A DNA stretch of 64,000 bases from an uncultured Methanoregula sp. (GCF_963677065.1 NZ_OY781872.1:2289419-2353418); one strand, 5' to 3'. Positions 36,063 to 42,891 are shown, counted from the stretch's first letter. A program made the numbers and translations. Notes: generated by a model not told the origin, from the sequence alone.

Positions 36063-36554
36063 TTAGCGCTTGAATTTCAGCGCACCCTTCAGCATGTCGA
36101 TCAGGCTGTACAGGAGCTCCGGAACGAAGAGCATGATGATGATCAGCACGATCAGGATCACGAGGGGGATCACGATTGACGGCATTGCAGAAATTGTCTG
36201 GCCGACACTCGGCAGGAGGTGATGGTTGAGAATGTCGAAGGCTCCGTCGATCTGCGTTCCGTTGATACCGAAAGCGGAATCATCCGAAGCTGCTACCGGG
36301 CCAACCAGGGCACCAAGCCCTGCACCTGCAATGCCTGCCTTGACAAGGAGCGGGTGAGACTTCATGAACCGCTGTACTCTCTGGCCGGTTTCGGGATGCT
36401 TCTGAATGAAGGTTGCAAGCCGGACGGTTAGGTCAGAATAGTTCTCTGCCTGGGTGAGATCCTGAGCATCTGCCTTGATCTGTTCAACGTCAATACCCAT
36501 TTCCGGAACAACAGTATTCTGAATCCCGGTGAATTTTGAGGCGTTCGTTGCCAT
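36063..36554 (-). CDS. Candidate coat/envelope protein, 163 aa
   Basis: First gene of the structural operon. Residues 1-66 are soluble and helical. A weak hydrophobic stretch (VKAGIAGAGLGALVGPVAAS) ends at an AxA-like site near residue 90. Then comes an acidic segment (DDSAFGINGTQIDGAFDI), a strong membrane helix (IVIPLVILIVLIIIMLFVPE) and a basic tail (KGALKFKR). If cut near the AxA site, the mature form would be about 73 residues: acidic start, one helix, basic end. That is the plan of filamentous-virus major coat proteins. It is inference; a two-helix membrane protein is the alternative. Confidence 0.6.
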   Translation of the reverse strand: MATNASKFTGIQNTVVPEMGIDVEQIKADAQDLTQAENYSDLTVRLATFIQKHPETGQRVQRFMKSHPLLVKAGIAGAGLGALVGPVAASDDSAFGINGTQIDGAFDILNHHLLPSVGQTISAMPSIVIPLVILIVLIIIMLFVPELLYSLIDMLKGALKFKR

Positions 36555-36606
36555 AAATAACGCTTAATTTGGGGGTATTTAAATATTACCAACAGTAATT
36601 TTATTT
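36555..36606. promoter_or_regulatory. Divergent promoter with palindromic TATA-like core
   Basis: Fifty-two bases separate the structural operon (minus) from the 116-residue gene (plus). The core TATTTAAATA is its own complement, so it could serve as TATA box for both directions. It lies about 25-30 bases from each start codon, giving nearly leaderless transcripts. Confidence 0.5.
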
Positions 36607-36957
36607 ATGGTAAACGATTACTGCGAATCATTAAGCAGGCAAATTTCAATTCAACTTTTTGAGTCTGATCTATCCTGGTTAATCAAACACGGAATCGAAC
36701 GGAACGAGTTTATCCGCAATGTAGTCCATGCCCGGATAGCTACACTAAAAGGCGCCCCTCATCTAAGTGACGACCGGTCAGTACCTATAATAAATATATT
36801 TAGCAAAGGTCAGAACAATCAAAAAAGCGAGCAGGCCGCCGCTCCCCTCCCCCTCCGCGCATATCAGGACCTGGAGGATCCCAAGAATCTGGGAGGCATA
36901 AGGCACATGAGCAAGAGTAATATGATTGAAACAGAAGCAACGAAAGAAGGATCATAA
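36607..36957 (+). CDS. Ribbon-helix-helix-like regulator, 116 aa
   Basis: The N-terminal strand and helices (SRQISIQLFESDLSWLIKHG and IERNEFIRNVVHARIATL) resemble a ribbon-helix-helix fold. A polar, low-complexity tail follows. It is transcribed from the divergent promoter opposite the structural operon, a typical position for a regulator of that operon. No further motif is seen. Confidence is moderate because only about 45 residues carry the pattern. Confidence 0.55.
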   Translation: MVNDYCESLSRQISIQLFESDLSWLIKHGIERNEFIRNVVHARIATLKGAPHLSDDRSVPIINIFSKGQNNQKSEQAAAPLPLRAYQDLEDPKNLGGIRHMSKSNMIETEATKEGS

Positions 36958-36973
36958 AACTCAATATTCAAAA

Positions 36974-36988
36974 TCGGTCGATAACCGA
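36974..36988 (+). terminator. Short hairpin before T/A-rich run
   Basis: TCGGT (36974-36978) pairs with ACCGA (36984-36988), followed by a T-rich run. It lies 17 bases after the stop of the 116-residue gene. It probably marks the transcript end. Nothing else is visible in 36990-37110. Confidence 0.4.
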
Positions 36989-37111
36989 ATTTATTTTTTA
37001 AAAAAAATTTGATAAAATGATTTTACCAAAAAGGCAGACTTCTGATAAGATTGGATATCCCGAATGGAAATGAAAGTATTATGATAAATTTCCTGTCTGT
37101 CGATCGCTGCA

Positions 37112-37139
37112 ATGTATACATGGATATCGATGTATACAT
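37112..37139. repeat. Two ATGTATACAT palindromes
   Basis: ATGTATACAT occurs at 37112-37121 and 37130-37139, forming an AATGTATACAT inverted repeat around eight bases. The second copy extends to ATCGATGTATACAT (37126-37139), which recurs in inverted form at 37567-37580. Likely binding sites for a dimeric regulator. Confidence 0.6.
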
Positions 37140-37150
37140 TACCGGTCCTC

Positions 37151-37540
37151 TTAATCAGAAACCTTGAGCAGATCCTTATTCCTGGCAATCCGAGCTCTTC
37201 TTAATTTACAAGCCACACTATCAAATTCTGTTGTGCAGGTCACCAAATCACTACAGCCCAAACATCCTTCCGGACGATCAAGACTAATTTTAGGTTTTTG
37301 ATCCTCTTCCCTGCATCTCCAGCAAAGACCCGTTTTCTTAAATTCTTCCGAATCAGGATTAGGTTCCTTTCCCTGGCATCGATGGCACTGGTTAAAAAAT
37401 TCCGTCTTATTGCAGTGAGGGCACCACCAACCAATCGGAATAAATTTTCCAGTACCTGGCTCTCTCTGATAAATCCGTTTCATCTGATCAGAATATCCAG
37501 ATGAACAATCCCTATGTGTCCAATGAATCTTACCTGACAT
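37151..37540 (-). CDS. Multi-zinc-knuckle protein, 129 aa
   Basis: At least four cysteine knuckles are present: CPHC, CHRC, CWRC and CLGC, with further cysteines near each end (HRDCSSGYSD, CTTEFDSVAC). It is a basic, compact protein likely to bind nucleic acid. It sits downstream of rep, with inverted 14-bp sites on both sides. Whether it is read with rep or separately is unclear; the gap to rep is 48 bases. Confidence 0.65.
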   Translation of the reverse strand: MSGKIHWTHRDCSSGYSDQMKRIYQREPGTGKFIPIGWWCPHCNKTEFFNQCHRCQGKEPNPDSEEFKKTGLCWRCREEDQKPKISLDRPEGCLGCSDLVTCTTEFDSVACKLRRARIARNKDLLKVSD

Positions 37541-37566
37541 CCTTTTTCACCGGTACCTGCAGGCCC

Positions 37567-37580
37567 ATGTATACATCGAT
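37567..37580. repeat. Inverted copy of the 37126-37139 site
   Basis: ATGTATACATCGAT here is the exact reverse complement of ATCGATGTATACAT at 37126-37139. The pair brackets the zinc-knuckle gene. It lies between that gene and the end of rep. Confidence 0.6.
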
Positions 37581-37588
37581 CTCGAGCA

Positions 37589-39214
37589 TTAGCACCACTC
37601 AAACATCTTTACCAGCCAATCAGGTCCCGCAGCTGCATACTCTTCCTGGCTGAAAGATTTCCTCCATTTAAACCGCTGCCGCTCATCATAGTGTAATTTC
37701 TCCCATGAGGCATAGGGCATCCAAAGATTAGCTTTCCGGATCCGCTCCCGCTCATTCTTGAGTAATTTCCATTCTCTCAGTTTCGTCTCCTTTTCCTCCT
37801 CACTTAACCAGGGCGCAATCTGGGGAGGGGGATCTGCAGTCGCTGCACCAGGTTTCAATTTAGCCTGGGGTTTCCTTTCATATATCGGGATAATCTCTGT
37901 GGTCCTATACGGTTTTTGAGATAATCCTCCCTTGAATTCCCATGAAATAAGTTTATTCTGCCGGTGCTCGTCCCGTTGATATTCTACCGATTGCAACTTT
38001 GCAAGGACCATCCCCGCATCTTTGGCAGCCTTACCTTCTTCCAGGCATTCCAAACACTTCCTAAAAAGGGGGATCTTGATCTCTCCCTGGACACGGTAGT
38101 TTTTCAGATCCCCACAGGGCCTGTACCCATGCATGCCCTGAATATCCGGGGCATGTGACAGAAGATAATCGGTTAAACCGGCAACGGAGGTTACCACTCC
38201 CAAATTCTTATAGATCCATCCTCCGGTCTGTTCATAGAATTCCTCAACGGGAGGCAAATATCCCCAAGCCATCAAATGACTATGCGGGGAAAAAACAACC
38301 CGGTGCCGCCATCGGGACGTGATGAGGATATTCCGGTACCGGTTTTTATCAAGAGTTTGATCCGCGTTGTCAGAATCCCGATCTTTTTTCAGACGGATAT
38401 TATGATCAACATCAACATAAGCATGCAACCCCGCGATCCGCGCTATTTGATCCAGTTTCCGCCGGTATTTTTTCATGAATATCCGGTGAAATTCATTTCG
38501 ATATCGGATATGATCTTTTTCAAGATCTATTCCCTTCTTTTCTAAATCTCTCTCTGTCCTTTCGACTATTGCAGCCACTACTTCACGAGGTGGCGATATT
38601 ACAATATGCCGGGACAAGTACCGGTATGCCAGGTCTAAAACATCCTGGATCTGATCCAGTTGTTTCCATTCGTCCGGTGCTTCTGTTCCAGAAAGGCCCT
38701 GCAATGCCTCACAAAGCGCTTCTTTCACAGGTTCCGGTACAGTTGCCAGAATATACCCGTTAACGCTTTGCTGGACCCTCCTAGCGCCTTTTTGAGACCA
38801 ATCAGGGGAACACTCAGGACATCCGCGCCGCTTGCAAGAATTCGGCAGGCCGATAATCTGATGCGAGTATGGCTTATTGCTGCACGCGGCCACGTTGCCA
38901 TCTTCATCCGGTCGGATGGTTCCACAGTAAGATACCCGTGTCCCATCGGGCCGAGTGTGATACTTCAACCGACCGGTACCGGTCTCTTCGGGCGGGTATA
39001 ACCTCATGACGTCCGGAATGAAAATACGCTCATTCTGCGGTTTCCGGTCAGGCGTGAATGTGGCAATTGAACCATTAGCAGGATACCCGGATAATGTATC
39101 CGGCTTTTCCGTGGGGACCGGTTCGTAAGTACCATCTATGTAGAAGATGTATTCCGAAGTCCGGCAGGCAATAGCAGGTTTCTGGCCGGGTTCAGGATCT
39201 GCCCCTTGCGCCAT
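37589..39214 (-). CDS. rep: HUH-endonuclease Rep (rolling-circle initiator)
   Basis: A protein of 541 residues from ATG 39214 (MAQGADPEPGQKPAIACRTS). A longer frame from 39391 adds 59 residues of low-complexity sequence over hairpin-rich DNA and is less likely. A CKRRGCPEC zinc site precedes the endonuclease. Motif 1 is RHIVISPP. Motif 2 carries the HxH as VVFSPHSHLMAW. Motif 3 is probably LTDYLLSHA with the catalytic tyrosine. These are the marks of rolling-circle initiators in archaeal plasmids and viruses. The C-terminal third lacks an obvious helicase, so it would rely on host helicase. It nicks one strand at the origin and religates. Confidence 0.85.
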   Translation of the reverse strand: MAQGADPEPGQKPAIACRTSEYIFYIDGTYEPVPTEKPDTLSGYPANGSIATFTPDRKPQNERIFIPDVMRLYPPEETGTGRLKYHTRPDGTRVSYCGTIRPDEDGNVAACSNKPYSHQIIGLPNSCKRRGCPECSPDWSQKGARRVQQSVNGYILATVPEPVKEALCEALQGLSGTEAPDEWKQLDQIQDVLDLAYRYLSRHIVISPPREVVAAIVERTERDLEKKGIDLEKDHIRYRNEFHRIFMKKYRRKLDQIARIAGLHAYVDVDHNIRLKKDRDSDNADQTLDKNRYRNILITSRWRHRVVFSPHSHLMAWGYLPPVEEFYEQTGGWIYKNLGVVTSVAGLTDYLLSHAPDIQGMHGYRPCGDLKNYRVQGEIKIPLFRKCLECLEEGKAAKDAGMVLAKLQSVEYQRDEHRQNKLISWEFKGGLSQKPYRTTEIIPIYERKPQAKLKPGAATADPPPQIAPWLSEEEKETKLREWKLLKNERERIRKANLWMPYASWEKLHYDERQRFKWRKSFSQEEYAAAGPDWLVKMFEWC

Positions 39215-39422
39215 CCCGCCCCCGCTCCGCTGAGGGGCGTGGGCGCGAGCGATAGGCCCCTCCAGGGGGACGGCAAGGTCCCCCTTCAGGGCAACGGGAT
39301 CCTGAGAAAACGAGATCCAGCCGCCGAGCTCGGGGGATATGGGGATGAGAGGATCCCCGGAGCTAGCTGGACGAGATAGAGGCGGGACCATGCAAGCGAA
39401 AAAGAGAGGGTTGGATCTTCGC
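39215..39422. other. GC-rich hairpin region upstream of rep, candidate origin
   Basis: About 200 bases between rep (from 39214) and the next gene. It is G/C-rich in an AT-richer element. A perfect hairpin, AGGGGGAC (39264-39271) - GGCAAG loop - GTCCCCCT (39278-39285), extends with GCCC(C)T / AGGGC. A second smaller stem lies near 39220-39238. The double-strand origins of rolling-circle replicons usually lie next to rep in such hairpins. Not proved here. Confidence 0.45.
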
Positions 39423-39845
39423 TTACTTGGCCGGAGCCGCTACAAGTTTGAAATAATACCGGGGTTGTCCTGACTCGGGATCCGGCTCAGCGCTTTCCTG
39501 GTTGATGACTATTACCGGTCCGACCGGTAGCCGGAAATGACCATTGCCGGATGCGTTGCGAGCTGCAAGGTCCTTGAGCTGATCAACCAGGGGTTTTGCC
39601 GTGGTCCTGAATTTGACCACATTGCGAAGATCACCTTGTATTTCCGGATCCAGAATGCCGTTGATCTTCGCAAGATTTTCATACCGGGTTTTATCGGTGA
39701 TAAAAACATCCGTGATGTAAAACGGGTTTATACCCGGCTGGAGCGAGAGGCGATCGTCTTCCGTTTTGGATCCCAGCGCTTCATCCAGGGGAATTGTTTT
39801 TCTGGTGGTTGGGGTCCCGGCCGGCGCGGCTGCCTGAGCGGTCAT
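39423..39845 (-). CDS. Protein of unknown function upstream of rep, 140 aa
   Basis: A soluble protein starting MTAQAAAPAGTPTTRKTIPL, with a beta-rich centre (YITDVFITDKTRYENLAKIN, then GDLRNVVKFRTTAKPLVDQ) and an ending YYFKLVAAPAK. No cysteines or membrane segment. It overlaps the preceding gene by four bases (ATGA). A single-strand DNA-binding fold is possible from size and place before rep, but nothing in the sequence proves it. Function not known. Confidence 0.6.
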   Translation of the reverse strand: MTAQAAAPAGTPTTRKTIPLDEALGSKTEDDRLSLQPGINPFYITDVFITDKTRYENLAKINGILDPEIQGDLRNVVKFRTTAKPLVDQLKDLAARNASGNGHFRLPVGPVIVINQESAEPDPESGQPRYYFKLVAAPAK

Positions 39846-40156
39846 GCTGATGCACGCTCCCGGTTATTGTTGATGATCTCCGCGAGCGTTTCTTTCACGG
39901 TTACCTTTCTGCCGGTTCTCTTTGAGGTCTCGGCCGCGAGATCAACCAGGTATTTCTGGTCCTCCAGGCAAACCGCAACGCTGGTATCGTCACGCGATCC
40001 AGGGCAGGTGCATACTTTTTTCTTTCCCTGGCACTCAGAAGCTGTTGCCTTCTCTCCGTTCGTTCTTGGCGGGACTGCGTGGGGGGAGGCAACGCTGTTT
40101 TCTGTCTTCGATTCCGATACATTTTTGCCGTTTAAGGCAGAATTTATTTTAGTCAT
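39842..40156 (-). CDS. Small protein with helical C-terminus, 104 aa
   Basis: The N-terminal 45 residues are low-complexity (SKTENSVASPHAVPPRTNGE). Cysteines occur in KVCTCPGSRD. The C-terminal part (YLVDLAAETSKRTGRKVTVK, then ETLAEIINNNRE) predicts helix-turn-helix of ribbon-helix-helix length. It could be a DNA-binding regulator of replication. It overlaps the 140-residue gene by four bases. Unassigned by family. Confidence 0.55.
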   Translation of the reverse strand: MTKINSALNGKNVSESKTENSVASPHAVPPRTNGEKATASECQGKKKVCTCPGSRDDTSVAVCLEDQKYLVDLAAETSKRTGRKVTVKETLAEIINNNRERASA

Positions 40157-40157
40157 T

Positions 40158-40439
40158 TTATATCAACTGTTTTTCAGTGTTGTTCAACAACGATACCGCT
40201 TTTTCACCCAGGATAGACATGGGATCACTAAAAGCGCAGGGATCATGATCGCAGGGAAGTTTTGCCTGGTGCGGATCCATATGCCGGACCTGGGGAACCA
40301 GGGCCGCGTCACATGCCGGACAGGTTCGGGGAAGAGGCAGCAGGAAAGATCCTAAATCTGTATGCAGCCGCTCACGCCCAATCTCCTCTCCGCATTCCGG
40401 ACAAATAACTAATGCCGGACCTACTACGGTAAGGCTCAT
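40158..40439 (-). CDS. Zinc-ribbon protein, 93 aa
   Basis: It has two CxxC knuckles (CPECGEE and CPACDAA) and a later CDHDPC set, so one or two zinc sites. It is otherwise polar with no membrane helix. Start ATG 40439 is one base after a four-base overlap with the following small gene. It is part of the early operon; probably nucleic-acid binding, by analogy only. Confidence 0.6.
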   Translation of the reverse strand: MSLTVVGPALVICPECGEEIGRERLHTDLGSFLLPLPRTCPACDAALVPQVRHMDPHQAKLPCDHDPCAFSDPMSILGEKAVSLLNNTEKQLI

Positions 40440-40591
40440 GGCCGAACCTCCACTTCAACAGCGAAGGGAGTGGTATAGAGCGGATCCCAAGTACCACGAT
40501 CATACTCTTGAATCTCAACATGGGTTCCATGGGGCAGGACCCGGACCGGGGCCTGGGTAGTGTGCATGAACCCATCAGCACAGCGGATCAT
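40436..40591 (-). CDS. Small protein, 51 aa
   Basis: From ATG 40591 (MIRCADGFMHTTQAPVRVLP); an upstream start at 40633 would overlap the previous gene by 34 bases and is less natural. Beta-rich, with one cysteine. It overlaps the zinc-ribbon gene by four bases. Function unknown. Confidence 0.5.
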   Translation of the reverse strand: MIRCADGFMHTTQAPVRVLPHGTHVEIQEYDRGTWDPLYTTPFAVEVEVRP

Positions 40592-40599
40592 TGTGGTAA

Positions 40600-40809
40600 T
40601 CAGGACCGCCCCCCTCTTCCACAGCAGGGGCATTTTTTAAACCCGAGCTTTACGGCGTCATCTTCCATTATCTCAATGAGCTGGATAGACCCGAAGATCA
40701 CGCCGCAAGATTTGTTTTGAGTTTCCAGGCGGGTTACCATCTCATCAAAAAGCCTGGCCTTTTCCTCATCGGGCAAGGACTTCAGGAAAGAGATATTCGG
40801 CGAAGTCAT
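40600..40809 (-). CDS. Small protein with CPCC, 69 aa
   Basis: A helical N-terminus (FLKSLPDEEKARLFDEMVTR) and a C-terminal KKCPCCGRGGRS with two cysteines in a knuckle-like pair. Overlaps the preceding gene by four bases. Possibly a half zinc site or a dimerising protein. Function unknown. Confidence 0.5.
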   Translation of the reverse strand: MTSPNISFLKSLPDEEKARLFDEMVTRLETQNKSCGVIFGSIQLIEIMEDDAVKLGFKKCPCCGRGGRS

Positions 40810-41072
40810 GATCTCACCATCCTTCTATAAGTTGGGCAACTCGATCCATCCTTCCCTCCCCACTGACATTTGTTTCCATCACGAAGACAGTCCCCGTATT
40901 TATCGAGGTCTGCGCACGGGATATCTACAAGGAGAGTTCCTCCGCTCATCAGAGTTACCTTCCTCCTCCTGATTGCAGCCGCAATTTCTTGTTCTTCGTC
41001 ACACCCCGGCCATTCAAAAAGTCTTGTGAGCTGCGCTTCGGTGATGATGTATTCCGTTTCGTTCCCTGACAT
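40806..41072 (-). CDS. Cysteine-containing protein, 88 aa
   Basis: Starts MSGNETEYIITEAQLTRLFE. Cysteines at the C-terminus (DIPCADLDKYGDCLRDGNKC and CPTYRR) could bind zinc. Its ATG shares a base with the previous stop (TGATG). Function unknown. Confidence 0.5.
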   Translation of the reverse strand: MSGNETEYIITEAQLTRLFEWPGCDEEQEIAAAIRRRKVTLMSGGTLLVDIPCADLDKYGDCLRDGNKCQWGGKDGSSCPTYRRMVRS

Positions 41073-41233
41073 CAGGCCACCCCGTCAAGTTCTGATAGGC
41101 ATATCCGGCGTTCTGTCTTTGAGCAGCTGCTCCCGCACTCACGGCAGGTATCCGGGAGATCCCCAACACGAGGACCGCGAAATGAAGGATCCTTCACGCC
41201 TGATGAGGGCTCATATACAAAAACGTGATCCAT
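41072..41233 (-). CDS. Cysteine-rich microprotein, 53 aa
   Basis: A 53-codon frame between neighbours that it joins by TGATG overlaps on both sides. The C-terminal half CRECGSSCSKTERRIC has four cysteines for metal binding. Too short for standard gene calling. The perfect overlaps make chance unlikely. Confidence 0.6.
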   Translation of the reverse strand: MDHVFVYEPSSGVKDPSFRGPRVGDLPDTCRECGSSCSKTERRICLSELDGVA

Positions 41234-41436
41234 CAGGACCGCCCCCACCAATCAATGAAGTATATCGGCATACCCGATACAAAATTGATGAGAATGCAAT
41301 GCATTACACTGAAGCCAAGAGCGTACAGGCAGATCCCCGGTACGATGAAGAAGATGACCTGATAGGGGCGTCTTGCGTCAATACCGGGTTTTAGCGCCGA
41401 TACGGTCTTTTCCTTAGAATCGTTATTCTGTGACAT
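41233..41436 (-). CDS. Two-helix membrane protein, 67 aa
   Basis: A polar N-terminus (SQNNDSKEKTVSALKPGI) is followed by a long hydrophobic stretch (VIFFIVPGICLYALGFSVMH then CILINFVSGMPIYF), probably two helices. It overlaps the previous gene by 14 bases. It could be a small virus- or plasmid-encoded membrane peptide. Function unknown. Confidence 0.55.
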   Translation of the reverse strand: MSQNNDSKEKTVSALKPGIDARRPYQVIFFIVPGICLYALGFSVMHCILINFVSGMPIYFIDWWGRS

Positions 41437-41653
41437 GGCACACCCCCGCCGAGCATAACTCGGACAACTTCACCGGGATGATCGCCCGTTCTCCCGTCTG
41501 CTGCATGTATGCCATGAGCGCGATCCGACCATCCACACGCCGAACAATGCCCCGGATCGGAACTTCATCCGATAATTTTATGGCGAAATTTTCCGAAAAG
41601 ATCCGATTTAGATCCCCGGGATTCCAGACAACAAGAGAGCCCGGCTGAATCAT
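41423..41653 (-). CDS. Small protein, 76 aa
   Basis: Start ATG 41653 overlaps the preceding 32-codon gene as ATGA; an apparent longer frame from TTG 41755 is an artefact spanning two other genes. The product is beta-rich (LVVWNPGDLNRIFSENFAIK, then RGIVRRVDGRIALMAYMQQT), suggesting a small barrel. Function unknown. Confidence 0.55.
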   Translation of the reverse strand: MIQPGSLVVWNPGDLNRIFSENFAIKLSDEVPIRGIVRRVDGRIALMAYMQQTGERAIIPVKLSELCSAGVCHVTE

Positions 41654-41748
41654 GCAACGCACCCCGGAAAGAGTAACGAAAAACAGAGCATTCCCGCAAA
41701 GAATGACGCTATGACGATTAAGAGATGGAATGATGTGAATTGGGACAT
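41650..41748 (-). CDS. 32-aa membrane micropeptide
   Basis: A 32-codon frame, MSQFTSFHLLIVIASFFAGM and onward, with one long membrane helix ending near FPGCVA. Its start shares bases with the previous stop (TGATG), and its stop overlaps the next start (ATGA). It is invisible to gene callers. The clean overlaps are the main support. Confidence 0.5.
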   Translation of the reverse strand: MSQFTSFHLLIVIASFFAGMLCFSLLFPGCVA

Positions 41749-41894
41749 CACGCAACCCCGCAGCATTCTTTGAACTCTTGGATCAGGTCTTGCCGGATCT
41801 GGTTTTTCCGTTGTTTCTTACAATCTGCAGGATGATCCGCACCCGGGCATTCTCCGGCAGATTTCATGGAACAGGTGAGGCAAAAGGTAAGCAT
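41748..41894 (-). CDS. 48-aa microprotein with cysteine pairs
   Basis: Opens MLTFCLTCSMKSAGECPGAD, with a CxxC and further cysteines (HPADC, KECC) near the end. Start shares bases with the preceding TAA (TAATG). Its stop overlaps the next ATG (TGATG). Probable zinc microprotein. Function unknown. Confidence 0.55.
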   Translation of the reverse strand: MLTFCLTCSMKSAGECPGADHPADCKKQRKNQIRQDLIQEFKECCGVA

Positions 41895-42205
41895 TATGGA
41901 TCCCTCCCGTCGTTATCCTTGAAAAGTGATCGACGGCAGACCTGGATCGCTCCATCAAGCGTGATTTGATCGCCCGGTGTTAGATTCCGATCATGGTCCT
42001 TGATAGCGATGAGGGTTCGGATCGCCACATCACGAGGATCTTCTGGTTCGGGAAGAATGATCACCGGTCTGAATCCGGCCCGGTCACATCGCGGGCAATG
42101 AGCCGCCGGAAGGTTTTTGTCCTCCACGGGTGATCTATTATCAGTGAAATGTTCGCCCTGACTCTTGCCAGACCGGGCGAGGATTTCCCCCTTTCCTGAT
42201 GACAT
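41894..42205 (-). CDS. Protein with one CxxC, 103 aa
   Basis: A polar N-terminus, one CPRCDRAG knuckle in the middle, and a C-terminus (RTLIAIKDHDRNLTPGDQIT, then AIQVCRRSL). The start overlaps the previous stop as TAATG. Function unknown; possibly DNA binding. Confidence 0.55.
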   Translation of the reverse strand: MSSGKGEILARSGKSQGEHFTDNRSPVEDKNLPAAHCPRCDRAGFRPVIILPEPEDPRDVAIRTLIAIKDHDRNLTPGDQITLDGAIQVCRRSLFKDNDGRDP

Positions 42206-42360
42206 TAGATCAGCTCCACAACCATGGTTTTCCCTTCTTTGATCTCCGTCTGGAGACGCTCATACACTGAAGGTGGAAACTCGTTTTTTATTCGGATTAC
42301 ATTGCTCCGAAAAATCGTTCGGGGTATTCCGGAGTCCTGGGGAGATGCTGCCGAGCTCAT
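42205..42360 (-). CDS. 51-aa microprotein
   Basis: A 51-codon frame with overlaps to both neighbours: ATGA with the RHH gene upstream and TAATG downstream. The product (RTIFRSNVIRIKNEFPPSVY, then ERLQTEIKEGKTMVVELI) is compact and alpha/beta. Function unknown. Confidence 0.5.
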   Translation of the reverse strand: MSSAASPQDSGIPRTIFRSNVIRIKNEFPPSVYERLQTEIKEGKTMVVELI

Positions 42361-42536
42361 GCAGGTACACTCCCGGTAGCGTTCGGGTGACGTTCGATAA
42401 ATTCACGGATTGCCGTTCGGATCCCTTCAGATCTGTTGGGATAGTCTCCATTCGATACCATCTCATCAATTTTCATCAACTGCTTTTCAGGCAGGGAAAT
42501 TGTGGTTCGTTCCATTTTTGTTTCTTGAACAGGCAT
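42357..42536 (-). CDS. CopG-type ribbon-helix-helix regulator, 59 aa
   Basis: First gene of the early operon. ERTTISLPEKQLMKIDEMVS followed by NRSEGIRTAIREFIERHP is a textbook ribbon-helix-helix: strand, two helices. At 59 residues it falls below usual gene-calling limits. It starts about 24 bases from a perfect 14-bp inverted repeat, so autoregulation is likely. CopG-like proteins control plasmid copy number or virus early genes. Its stop overlaps the next start by four bases. Confidence 0.8.
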   Translation of the reverse strand: MPVQETKMERTTISLPEKQLMKIDEMVSNGDYPNRSEGIRTAIREFIERHPNATGSVPA

Positions 42537-42559
42537 GGTAAAACCTTGATCAATCTATG

Positions 42560-42608
42560 ATACATCAATGATATTTAAAGATGATGATTCTATGTATCAT
42601 TGATGTAT
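42560..42608. promoter_or_regulatory. Operator with 14-bp inverted repeat
   Basis: ATACATCAATGATA (42560-42573) and TATCATTGATGTAT (42595-42608) are exact complements, separated by 21 bases. They lie between the divergent RHH gene (minus) and the 94-residue gene (plus), and the right arm covers that gene's start codon. An AT-rich TATTTAAA stretch sits between the arms. Typical of a shared operator-promoter. Confidence 0.7.
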
Positions 42609-42891
42609 GAATATTGTCATAAACATCAACTATGATTCTTATATGATGCCACGAAAAGTCGGTGAAGAGATACCAGAGAGAATGGCGTTTACATTTACAC
42701 CGACGAATAGGAAGAATGTTCAAAAATCTATGCAAAATAAGGATTTTGCAAGTGTTTCAAGTCTTATCAATACAGCACTGACATTTTATTTTGAGAACCG
42801 GGAAAAAACTGCACTTACAAAAGAATGGTTACTATCTGACGAGGGGAAAGGCCTCATAAAAGAAATAATGAAAAATACTTATGATGATTAA
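42607..42891 (+). CDS. RHH-like regulator, 94 aa
   Basis: The middle (MAFTFTPTNRKNVQKSMQNK, then SVSSLINTALTFYFENRE) is a ribbon-helix-helix pattern. The tail KEWLLSDEGKGLIKEIM is shared with the 76-residue protein at 43707, so the two are paralogues. The ATG at 42607 is inside the operator arm; a later start near MAFTF (about 42682) is possible. Divergent from the other RHH gene, so the pair may form a switch. Confidence 0.7.
   Translation: MNIVININYDSYMMPRKVGEEIPERMAFTFTPTNRKNVQKSMQNKDFASVSSLINTALTFYFENREKTALTKEWLLSDEGKGLIKEIMKNTYDD

Noticed and set aside
41423..41755. A 110-codon frame starting at TTG
   Set aside because: Reading the start-stop overlaps gives two genes (41650-41748 and 41423-41653) in better agreement with the rest of the operon.
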